A stretch of DNA of 10,278 bases from Gammaproteobacteria bacterium. GTDB lineage: Bacteria; Pseudomonadota; Gammaproteobacteria; Arenicellales; Arenicellaceae. The DNA lies in contig JAUHZM010000090.1 of assembly GCA_030426005.1 (NCBI GenBank), positions 1 through 10,278 of the forward strand, given 5' to 3'. Both the position numbers and the translations under genes were made by a program. The notes beneath the pieces are model-generated. The model worked only from the letters and a program-made list of their open reading frames with translations. It searched no databases and was not told the DNA's origin. The number at the start of each line of letters is the position of its first letter. Within the stretch, counting starts at the first letter, position 1. Below, piece after piece: positions 1 to 6,258 of the stretch.

Positions 1-1948
1 ATTCGAAGTGATACTTGTGGCTGGCTGGTGATCCGGTCGACATAATCCGGGCATCGTACCAAGGCGTGTCACCTGCACTGGATGCAGAATACTCCCTATC
101 TTGTGTCAGCTCGACGCTCGTCATAGCCTGAGTTGAGACCGACTGATTGTCAATTGGGTTGGCGTCAAATAGGTTTGCTTCAAGAGCAAGCCGCCGATCC
201 AACTCCAGCCGATATACATAACGGCTCAAATAGATTGCATCCTCGCCAGACGGTGCCTGGGCAGCAAAGTAAATATCGTCTTCACTGGATAGGCGTTGGT
301 CGCCACTCACAATGTGCCTAGCCACCGGTGCACCATTCAGTGTGATTGCCAAACGGTTTAGATTAACCCCTGAATAGCCTGGTGCAGCTGCGAGTATTTC
401 ACCACCCGACAACTTACGAATACCACTGCCTTCTACCTCAAACTCAATAAAACCACGTCTAGGATTTTGTCCCGCTGCTACCCGACGCCAACTTGACGTC
501 GTACCAATCCGACGACGACGCTCGCGATCGACCAATCGCGCACCAGTAATATGCTCGAACTCAGATTTGACCATTGCCCAATCAATCTTCTCAGGAGCAC
601 TACGAACACCATATCGCTCTCCGGATTCAAATGGCCCGTAAAATTCCTCGACCCCCTGAGAGTCGACACTCGAAATAGCAAAGCGCGAAGCTTTGTTAGC
701 CTGATAACGAGTAAGTCGCACTCGTTTTTTATAAGTTTTTAGTTTCTCAGAGTCCCGGCCATTGCCTGATATGAAACGACGGTTTACTTGAATCCACTCG
801 CCATCGACCTCAGCCCAGAGGTTAAACCCGAGATGGAACAATTCAAAATTAGTAGACCATTCAAATTTTACCCAGCGACCGCGCAATACAGCCTGCGCTT
901 CAATCATTGTGACAGGTGTCGTGAAGGCACTCCCAAAAGCGAGCACAGATGCGGTTTCGTCGATATGATTGCGCTCACCATCGGACACCCGGTCTTCATC
1001 AAACGTTAAAATTACTTCGCTCGAATTAACACTGCATCGACGTAAGAAACCGCCGTTGTTTCCATTTCTGGTGATTTGCTTGGCCACCGCGATTGGTGTC
1101 GTCGTAAAGCAACCAGCAGCAAAACCAACGCCCTCGCCACTAGTACACGAGTTACCATGACCATCAATATTGTTACCGCCAGTCTGCGCTTGAAACGCCA
1201 CTGAGGCGGGTCCACCCAGCGAACTCAGATCCAAAGTCTGACAACCGTTTCGTTCCACAGCCAAATAACAAACTTCTTCTGTTGTCGCCAGCGGACCCGT
1301 TCCCGCTTCCATTTGATCGAGTGATAAATCAAACCCTGTCGCAGAAAGGCTACCTTGTCGCACGGCTGTATCAAGAAATACCGGCTCTCCCGACACCTGA
1401 TTGTTAGTGGTTTGTACCTGGGTTAAAAGTGCCGGTGCTGCACTAAACGCTCCGCCTGGAAAGGTTACTCCAACGTAGCTCTGAGCACCTGAGCAAGCCG
1501 CACAGTTTGGACCGTATTGTTGTGCACTAATATCGCGACAGGCAGACACAAAATCCACCGCACCCGAGGTGGCCAGTGGCACCGAGGTGGTGCCATCTTG
1601 AACGGCTATGTATTCGAAGATCATTCCGCCGGATGCTCGATCTTCATTAATCGGCTCATGACAGGCGGCTTCGAAGCTGGTGGTGGTGACATTTCGAATC
1701 CTGATCGTGCAAGGATCAGGGTTTGCGGCGTTCTCCTCCGTCATGGTAAATACATTCGGTGGTGACGCAAACTCGGCATCAAAGCTAATGGTGGTGAATG
1801 GTGTGGCTGTTCCGGCTCCAGGTGCACTGGTTACAGGCAATACACCACTACCCACTTCGATGACCGCAGGTGCACTGTGCACCCCCCAACTTACCCCCAA
1901 TAAGCAGACACTGCTCACCAGCGTGCGCAAAAAATAATTCAATTTCAT
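1..1948 (-). CDS. Large secreted multidomain protein (H-type-lectin-like and FN3-like modules, gingipain-like architecture), N-terminal part
   Basis: The frame is open from the ATG at 1948-1946 to the left edge, giving 649 whole codons with no stop. The C-terminus lies outside the window. Residues 1-26 form a Sec signal peptide with a probable cut at VHSA|PA. Residues about 27-110 (FxSPPNVF, then IRIRNVTTTSFEAAC, then FEYIAV), about 150-235 and about 255-342 (ending ERNHIDETASVLAFGSAF) repeat the beta-sandwich pattern of H-type-lectin-like modules in large bacterial surface proteins. Residues about 350-450 (FEWSTNFELFHLGFNLW, then FAISSVDSQGVEEFYGPF) look like the fibronectin-III-like module with an LGFNxY/W motif. 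Residues about 500-600 (GIRKLSGGEI, then NRLAITLNGAPVARHI, then EDDIYFAAQAP) resemble the segment before the catalytic domain of C25 peptidases. No catalytic residues are visible, so peptidase activity is an inference. The protein is probably surface-exposed or secreted. It has no good Shine-Dalgarno site, only GTGAG. The gene is divergent from the 2330 gene. Confidence 0.85.
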   Translation of the reverse strand, partial: MKLNYFLRTLVSSVCLLGVSWGVHSAPAVIEVGSGVLPVTSAPGAGTATPFTTISFDAEFASPPNVFTMTEENAANPDPCTIRIRNVTTTSFEAACHEPINEDRASGGMIFEYIAVQDGTTSVPLATSGAVDFVSACRDISAQQYGPNCAACSGAQSYVGVTFPGGAFSAAPALLTQVQTTNNQVSGEPVFLDTAVRQGSLSATGFDLSLDQMEAGTGPLATTEEVCYLAVERNGCQTLDLSSLGGPASVAFQAQTGGNNIDGHGNSCTSGEGVGFAAGCFTTTPIAVAKQITRNGNNGGFLRRCSVNSSEVILTFDEDRVSDGERNHIDETASVLAFGSAFTTPVTMIEAQAVLRGRWVKFEWSTNFELFHLGFNLWAEVDGEWIQVNRRFISGNGRDSEKLKTYKKRVRLTRYQANKASRFAISSVDSQGVEEFYGPFESGERYGVRSAPEKIDWAMVKSEFEHITGARLVDRERRRRIGTTSSWRRVAAGQNPRRGFIEFEVEGSGIRKLSGGEILAAAPGYSGVNLNRLAITLNGAPVARHIVSGDQRLSSEDDIYFAAQAPSGEDAIYLSRYVYRLELDRRLALEANLFDANPIDNQSVSTQAMTSVELTQDREYSASSAGDTPWYDARIMSTGSPASHKYHFE

Positions 1949-2329
1949 TGGCTCACTATGACGTTAGTTTTTTAATAAGAAGCCACTGAAAGAATCAAAC
2001 AAACCCATGCCACCCCAATTCGAGCGACAACCAACCCTATGACCCAGTTATTTTTGCTTCCTACACCCCACCAAAAATGGTGCCACAAAACCATAACCTC
2101 GTCACGTCTTGGATTTGTGAAACTCAAAAAAAAACAATCAATCGTCTATTAAAACGCGCAAAGTGAGACAAATGTTTAGTATACTGCTCGCATGCTGACA
2201 CGCTGGCGGGGGGCTTGCGTTACAAAAGCCTCTATTCCAATCCTACTCTGTCTCGCCAGCTCAGCGCGAAGTCTTCGCAGCATAGACGCTGCGTCATAAC
2301 TCACCACACTCTTCCTACAGGAGTTTCAT
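1949..2329. other. Divergent intergenic region, 381 bases
   Basis: This stretch separates the minus-strand secreted protein from the plus-strand protease operon and must hold both promoters. I find no credible coding frame in it. On the plus strand, TATACT (2180-2185) would make a good -10 box, but no convincing -35 lies 16-18 bases upstream, so the plus promoter is uncertain or activator-dependent. A nine-base A run lies at 2126-2134, and CACCA/TGGTG forms a small hairpin at 2069-2082. Near the 3' end, two short hairpins share bases (2266-2278 and 2276-2293) in what would be the 5' leader of the 2330 gene. Confidence 0.5.
1972..1998 (-). promoter_or_regulatory. Weak sigma-70-like promoter candidate for the large minus-strand gene
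   Basis: On the minus strand, TTGATT (1998-1993) and TATTAA (1977-1972) each match the -35 and -10 consensus at 4 of 6 positions. The spacer is 15 bases, shorter than the preferred 17. The site sits 24 bases upstream of the ATG at 1948. It is a guess from sequence alone. Confidence 0.25.
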
Positions 2330-2923
2330 ATGAGAAAAAATCCTACATTTTTCTACCCCAAAGTATTACTTGTTTTACTACTTCTTCCCTGGGTCAATGC
2401 AAATGCCACTACCGTGATGCAGATGAACTTGGGCCAACTTACCAGCATTGCTGAAAAGATTTTCCGCGGCGAAGTCATCGCGGTTAATTCTGACTCGGTC
2501 AGTGTCGGCGGTGGCGAGCTCAATACCACGACCTACACCATCCGCGTCAGCGACCTGATCAAAGGCGACCTTGCCAGCGAAAAAGGTAAGAAGTCTAATT
2601 TGATTCAAGTGCAAATGATCGGCTCCTTGAAACGGCCCGTCGCTAAAAACGGCGTGCGCTTCGTCGGCGGGTTTAATACACCTAACCTCACAGTGGGCAC
2701 GGAATACCTCCTCTTCACTACACGCCCCAGTTCGATTGGTTTATCGATGACGGTTGGTGTCGGCCAGGGGCTATTCAGCTTTAAAGATGGCACTTTTGTG
2801 CGTAACCAGCATAACAACCAAGGTTTGTTTCGAGGCATGTCGACCACATTCGTCACACCAAGCGATGTGGGCATCGACTATGACGAGTTTGTCAAAGAAA
2901 TTGAATCGTTATTGCAACGCTAA
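2330..2923 (+). CDS. Exported protein of unknown function, 197 residues
   Basis: The ATG at 2330 is supported by AGGAG at 2319-2323, six bases upstream. Residues 1-26 form a signal peptide: basic start MRK, hydrophobic VLLVLLLLPWV, cut at ANA|TT. The mature part is about 170 residues. It begins MQMNLGQLTSIAEKIFRGEV and continues with a GGG-containing strand pair, TYTIRVSDLIKGD, GTEYLLFTTRP and VGVGQGLFSF. The pattern suggests a compact all-beta periplasmic or secreted domain with a short C-terminal helix (DYDEFVKEIESLLQR). It has no cysteine, no metal motif and no membrane segment after the signal. I do not recognise a named family. The stop codon is 11 bases before the ATG of the metalloprotease gene and overlaps its ribosome binding site, so the two are probably co-transcribed and translationally linked. 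A role as partner, chaperone, inhibitor or substrate of that protease is an inference from position only. Confidence 0.9.
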   Translation: MRKNPTFFYPKVLLVLLLLPWVNANATTVMQMNLGQLTSIAEKIFRGEVIAVNSDSVSVGGGELNTTTYTIRVSDLIKGDLASEKGKKSNLIQVQMIGSLKRPVAKNGVRFVGGFNTPNLTVGTEYLLFTTRPSSIGLSMTVGVGQGLFSFKDGTFVRNQHNNQGLFRGMSTTFVTPSDVGIDYDEFVKEIESLLQR

Positions 2924-2930
2924 AGGAGGG
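2922..2930 (+). promoter_or_regulatory. Strong ribosome binding site of the metalloprotease gene, overlapping the upstream stop codon
   Basis: AAAGGAGGG matches the anti-Shine-Dalgarno sequence almost perfectly and lies four bases before the ATG at 2935. Its first bases are the last bases of the upstream TAA. This fixes the downstream start and suggests coupled translation. Confidence 0.8.
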
Positions 2931-2934
2931 CATC

Positions 2935-5823
2935 ATGAAACTATTTAAGCAAAAATTACAACTTGTTGCTGTCGCGTTGACCGGCAGCTTGGCTCTCCTT
3001 ACCAACCACGCCGCGCAAGCCGGTGGACCATTAGAAGTGTGTCAATCCGGCGTTCCTTACCTGTGGCCAAACGGGGGACAAAATGTGCCCTTTAACCCAG
3101 ACCAGGGCGCTCTCGGCATCCTCGACAGCACTGTGGCGGTACAAGCGGTCACTGACGCATTCCAAGCTTGGGAAGATGTGTCAACTGCCAGCATCAGTTA
3201 CAGTAATCAAGGGCAACTACCCGTGGATGTAGACGTCACCAACTTCGCACCATTTCTGCAAGCCGCAGGTCCCGATGGTGTATCAGCTATTGTGTTTGAC
3301 GACACCGGTGAGATATTTGACCTGCTTTTCGGCGCCGGGTCCGGAGTTCTCGGATTTGCCAGCCCGGAATTTCTGGATGAGCCCAGCTGTACGGTTTTAG
3401 AAGGTTACTCATTTCTAAATGGACCAGCCATCAGCAGTCTTGAAGGCTTGTTAAATCTCATGGTGCATGAGTTTGGTCATTACTCCAATCTGGCGCACAC
3501 TGAAGTGAACGGTCAGATCTACGGCGACTCAGACAATACTGGCGCTGGCGCGGATAACACCACGTTTGGCCCACCACCGTCGCCATTGGATCCTGGTTTC
3601 GACTTGATCGAGACCATGTACCCATTCCTGTTTTCTGATATTGATCAGGTTTCGCGTACCCCGCATGCGGATGATATTGCGGCCTTATCGCGTATGTACC
3701 CAGACGCCTCATTTGCCAATACCGGCACCATTTCTGGCACTATTTTATTGGGGGACAGTAAGCTGACCGGCATTAATGTGATTGCACGCAATCTAAATGA
3801 TCCGTTTGCCGACGCGGTCTCAGCGATCAGTAGTGATTTCACCCGTGACTATAGCCAAGGCGACGCCATCACTGGCACGTACACTTTGACCGGGCTAACA
3901 CCAGGCGAAGACTATGCGATCTATGTGAATAGTTTGTTATCTGGTAATGACCGCTTTAGCACACCCGGCGCCACCTTGCCTGGACCCGAAGAGTACTATA
4001 ACGGTGCGAACGAATCTGGCAATGGCCTCACGGACTTACCTGGCGACCTGACACCTGTCACCGCGGTGGCTGGTTCACCAATCAGCGGCGTGGACATCCT
4101 GTTCAATCTACCAGTACCGGGTCAGCCATTGAATACCGGCGACGACGGTAATGTGGCCATTCCACTGCCGTTTGAGTTCTGTATTGCAGGCGAACCGTAT
4201 AGTGTTGCTTACATCAACGGCAACGGCTTTATCACCTTTGGCAGTGCCGATGACGCGTTCGGCAATTTCATTGAGGACGAAGCGTCATTCTTGTCGGGGC
4301 CGCCGCGGATTGCGGGATTCTGGGACGACTTGTCTCCCAATATCGCCGGCATCGTCAGCTACGACGCGACGGACCACACCTTCTCAGTCACCTGGGACGG
4401 TGTGCCAGAGTATGGGATTACAGACGGCACCAGTAGCAATACGTTCAGCATTGAAATCCGTGACAACAGTTTTCTATGCACCGACAGCTTCCCGCATCAT
4501 GGCTATTGGGCAAACATCTTGCGCTCTGAAGTCAAAATCACGCACGGTGATATGACGTCGACTGATGGCTTAGTCGGAGTAAGTTCTGGCATAGCGGCAA
4601 CCAGTCAATTCGAAACTGAAACTGACCTCAGTGCAGCCAGCGGTTATGGCATATTCGGCAAAGTTCAGTTGCTGACCGAAGCAGCGCAGTACGAACTGTT
4701 CAGCGACCCGGATGTATTTGACCTGGCCAATGGCAAAACTAAATTTATTGGCGTCGGCCTCGGCTACACTGACCGTTATGAGCGGAGTTTTGGTAGCCAC
4801 CAACGCAATAACAGCTTGGAAACGGCAAGCAAAATAGGTCTGCCATTTGACAGTATCGACACGTTTCGCGATTTCACCGCACTAGCGCCATCGGGCGAAG
4901 ACATCGATTTTTATCTGATTGACTCGCCTCTGGATGCCGGATCGACCTTGGTTGCCGAGATCGTGACTGGCCAGATCGACAGTGTGATGGGCTTGTATCA
5001 TTGTAAAAATCTGAGCGTAGAAGACAAGCGCTATGGCAAGCATCGTGGTCACCATCATCGACGTAAACCTCGTTGTGATTCCGAGCAAGCGGAACTCGTG
5101 GCATTCAACGATGATAGCAATGGTTTACTCTCCAAAATCCAATTCGAGATTCCTGAAGACGGCTACTACGCAATCGCGGTGAGCTACTTTGGCGATACGG
5201 ATTTCGATGGTGAAGACCCAGGTCAAGGTGCACCGTTCGACGGCGGTCGTTATGTGCTGGATGCATTCGTAATTGAAGGCTCTATCTTGGCGCTAGGAGA
5301 CGAGGATGCCAGCGAAATTGATCTCGGCTTTGATTTCACTTTCCAAGGCCAAAGTTATGACACGGTATTCGTTAACTCCAATGGTTTCTTGACCTTTGGC
5401 AGTGGTGCTCCAAATGACTTTTCGCCCAGCGTTACAACGCTTGAACTGGGTGCTCCACGCATCGCGCCCTTATGGGCTGACCTAGATCCGAGCGAAGCAG
5501 GAATCGTTGTCGCTAGCCTGGATAACGGTAGCTCTAAGACTATCTCATTCTTGGCAGTGCCGCGTTTTTCACTCTTCGGCGGGGCCGGGCCGAATACATT
5601 TTCGGTCACATTGAGTGCCGACAACAGCATCTCATTTGCCTATGAGTCTATTGCGTCGCCCTCTGGGTTGAGTGGAATAGCAGAAGGAAATGGCGCAACC
5701 GCCACTGAAGTGGATTTATCCGCGGCGGCGTCATTGAGTGCATCTGACTCCATCTACGAATTGTTCTCGACATCGACTAACTTATTTGATCTAGAGAACA
5801 GTGCCCTCCAGTTCACACCTTAA
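2935..5823 (+). CDS. Secreted matrixin-like (metzincin) zinc metalloprotease with NIDO-like and PPC-like modules
   Basis: This 962-residue protein starts with a signal peptide (1-29, cut at AQA|GG). The catalytic domain covers about 30-260. It has HEFGHYSNLAH at 178-188, supplying three zinc-binding His (178, 182, 188) and the general base Glu179. A Met-turn TMYP follows (Met228, 40 residues on), and the domain closes with HADDIAALSRMYP, as in matrixins. Residues about 263-390 are a carboxypeptidase-regulatory-like beta module (GTISGTILLGDS, GTYTLTGLTPGEDY). Residues about 403-610 and about 788-962 are two related NIDO-like modules (INGNGFITFGS and VNSNGFLTFGS, each ending YELFS, then FDLxN). 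Residues about 622-782 between them resemble a bacterial pre-peptidase C-terminal (PPC) domain (ETASKIG, DIDFYLID, DGYYAIAVS). That domain carries a His/Arg-rich loop between Cys690 and Cys714. Oddly, the metzincin Gly before the third His is replaced by Asn185. The protein is probably secreted and degrades or binds extracellular protein. Its substrate is unknown. Confidence 0.9.
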   Translation: MKLFKQKLQLVAVALTGSLALLTNHAAQAGGPLEVCQSGVPYLWPNGGQNVPFNPDQGALGILDSTVAVQAVTDAFQAWEDVSTASISYSNQGQLPVDVDVTNFAPFLQAAGPDGVSAIVFDDTGEIFDLLFGAGSGVLGFASPEFLDEPSCTVLEGYSFLNGPAISSLEGLLNLMVHEFGHYSNLAHTEVNGQIYGDSDNTGAGADNTTFGPPPSPLDPGFDLIETMYPFLFSDIDQVSRTPHADDIAALSRMYPDASFANTGTISGTILLGDSKLTGINVIARNLNDPFADAVSAISSDFTRDYSQGDAITGTYTLTGLTPGEDYAIYVNSLLSGNDRFSTPGATLPGPEEYYNGANESGNGLTDLPGDLTPVTAVAGSPISGVDILFNLPVPGQPLNTGDDGNVAIPLPFEFCIAGEPYSVAYINGNGFITFGSADDAFGNFIEDEASFLSGPPRIAGFWDDLSPNIAGIVSYDATDHTFSVTWDGVPEYGITDGTSSNTFSIEIRDNSFLCTDSFPHHGYWANILRSEVKITHGDMTSTDGLVGVSSGIAATSQFETETDLSAASGYGIFGKVQLLTEAAQYELFSDPDVFDLANGKTKFIGVGLGYTDRYERSFGSHQRNNSLETASKIGLPFDSIDTFRDFTALAPSGEDIDFYLIDSPLDAGSTLVAEIVTGQIDSVMGLYHCKNLSVEDKRYGKHRGHHHRRKPRCDSEQAELVAFNDDSNGLLSKIQFEIPEDGYYAIAVSYFGDTDFDGEDPGQGAPFDGGRYVLDAFVIEGSILALGDEDASEIDLGFDFTFQGQSYDTVFVNSNGFLTFGSGAPNDFSPSVTTLELGAPRIAPLWADLDPSEAGIVVASLDNGSSKTISFLAVPRFSLFGGAGPNTFSVTLSADNSISFAYESIASPSGLSGIAEGNGATATEVDLSAAASLSASDSIYELFSTSTNLFDLENSALQFTP

Positions 5824-5848
5824 CAATCAGTTTAAAAGCTGAACTTGA

Positions 5849-5877
5849 ACGGGCCCGCTCTCCTGGGGCCCGTTTTT
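5849..5877 (+). terminator. Intrinsic terminator after the metalloprotease gene
   Basis: The perfect 8-bp stem ACGGGCCC (5849-5856) and GGGCCCGT (5866-5873) encloses a 9-base loop. It runs into TTTTT (5873-5877). It lies 25 bases after the protease stop codon, so it separates that operon from the lasso genes, which must have their own promoter. Confidence 0.92.
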
Positions 5878-5912
5878 GTTGACTCGTCGAATACCTGAGA
5901 TGGGTTAGTATC

Positions 5913-5936
5913 AAATCGTATTTATGCAGACGATTT
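5913..5936. repeat. Inverted repeat AAATCGT-N10-ACGATTT, candidate operator
   Basis: AAATCGT (5913-5919) and ACGATTT (5930-5936) are perfect reverse complements around ten bases. The spacing suits a dimeric DNA-binding protein contacting successive major grooves. No U run follows, so it is not a terminator. The regulator is unknown. Confidence 0.4.
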
Positions 5937-5949
5937 CGCGGGAGTAATA

Positions 5950-5958
5950 CCCCCCCCC
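5950..5958 (+). repeat. Homopolymer run of nine C
   Basis: Nine consecutive C lie 80 bases before the precursor ATG, outside any coding frame I accept. Such runs slip during replication and could change promoter spacing, or they may be a sequencing-error hot spot. Confidence 0.6.
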
Positions 5959-5970
5959 GGATACTGGACT

Positions 5971-5980
5971 TTTGTACAAA
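5971..5980. promoter_or_regulatory. Perfect 10-bp palindrome TTTGTACAAA, candidate operator
   Basis: The ten bases read the same on both strands. They lie 58 bases before the precursor ATG and beside the weak promoter-like elements. A repressor or activator site is possible, but the regulator cannot be named. Confidence 0.35.
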
Positions 5981-6037
5981 CCCCGTTAATACTTGTCGAG
6001 TCGTTTACTACAATCCTACACGCCCCTACACCAACGG

Positions 6038-6247
6038 ATGATAAAACCTAACTCCAACACACTATCTCTGCCTGTCGCAGCTCGCTGCAGGAGCTCGTGT
6101 GCGGAACATGGCTCAAGCACTGACGCACTCGCTGAGTACATCAAACCATGCCTCACGGTTTATGGTGATGTTCGAGATATCACATTGGGTGGTAGCTTAA
6201 ATCCGGGTGATCCTGGAGTCCCTCAATCCAATCGTAGAAATACGTAA
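6038..6247 (+). CDS. Lasso peptide precursor (leader plus 19-residue core)
   Basis: From the ATG at 6038 this encodes 69 residues. Residues 34-43 read YIKPCLTVYG, an exact match to the lasso leader motif YxxPxLxxxG that the RRE (leader-binding) protein recognises. GDVRDIT follows, with Thr49 in the conserved -2 position and Leu50 at -1. The predicted core is residues 51-69 (nt 6188-6244), GGSLNPGDPGVPQSNRRNT. Gly at core position 1 and Asp at position 8 would form an 8-residue macrolactam ring, leaving an 11-residue tail that must thread it. The cyclase gene follows 11 bases later. The start is uncertain. The frame is open further upstream to a TTG at 5993 (84 residues), and neither start has a good Shine-Dalgarno site. 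The leader (50 residues) is longer than in many lasso precursors. The class is supported by motif plus neighbour. The product itself is a prediction. Confidence 0.85.
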   Translation: MIKPNSNTLSLPVAARCRSSCAEHGSSTDALAEYIKPCLTVYGDVRDITLGGSLNPGDPGVPQSNRRNT

Positions 6248-6258
6248 TTTCGCGATTC

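Larger units (their letters stand above)
5880..6037 (+). promoter_or_regulatory. Upstream region of the lasso precursor gene
   Basis: The stretch between the terminator and the precursor gene has no convincing coding frame. A 7-codon frame from the ATG at 5924 stops at 5945-5947. In order it holds a 7-bp inverted repeat (5913-5936), nine C in a row (5950-5958), and a 10-bp palindrome (5971-5980). TGGACT (5965-5970) and TAATAC (5987-5992), 16 bases apart, are a poor promoter pair. I see no strong sigma-70 promoter, so a regulator or an alternative sigma factor may be needed. This is an inference. Confidence 0.4.

Noticed and set aside
133..1937. Short plus-strand frames opposite the large minus-strand gene (for example 133-321, 788-1009, 1517-1765)
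   Set aside because: The minus frame is continuously open for 649 codons with recognisable modules and a signal peptide. The plus frames have no motifs or ribosome binding sites and are antisense shadows.
5924..5947. Seven-codon frame MQTISRE upstream of the lasso precursor, as a regulatory leader peptide
   Set aside because: It has no ribosome binding site, no run of regulatory codons and no attenuator hairpin with a U run after it. It also overlaps the dyad.
6088..6200. SD-like CAGGAGC followed by ATG at 6108 in another frame inside the precursor gene
   Set aside because: The spacing (14 bases from AGGAG to the ATG) is too long, and the frame overlaps the strongly supported lasso leader and core. 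The encoded peptide shows no motif.
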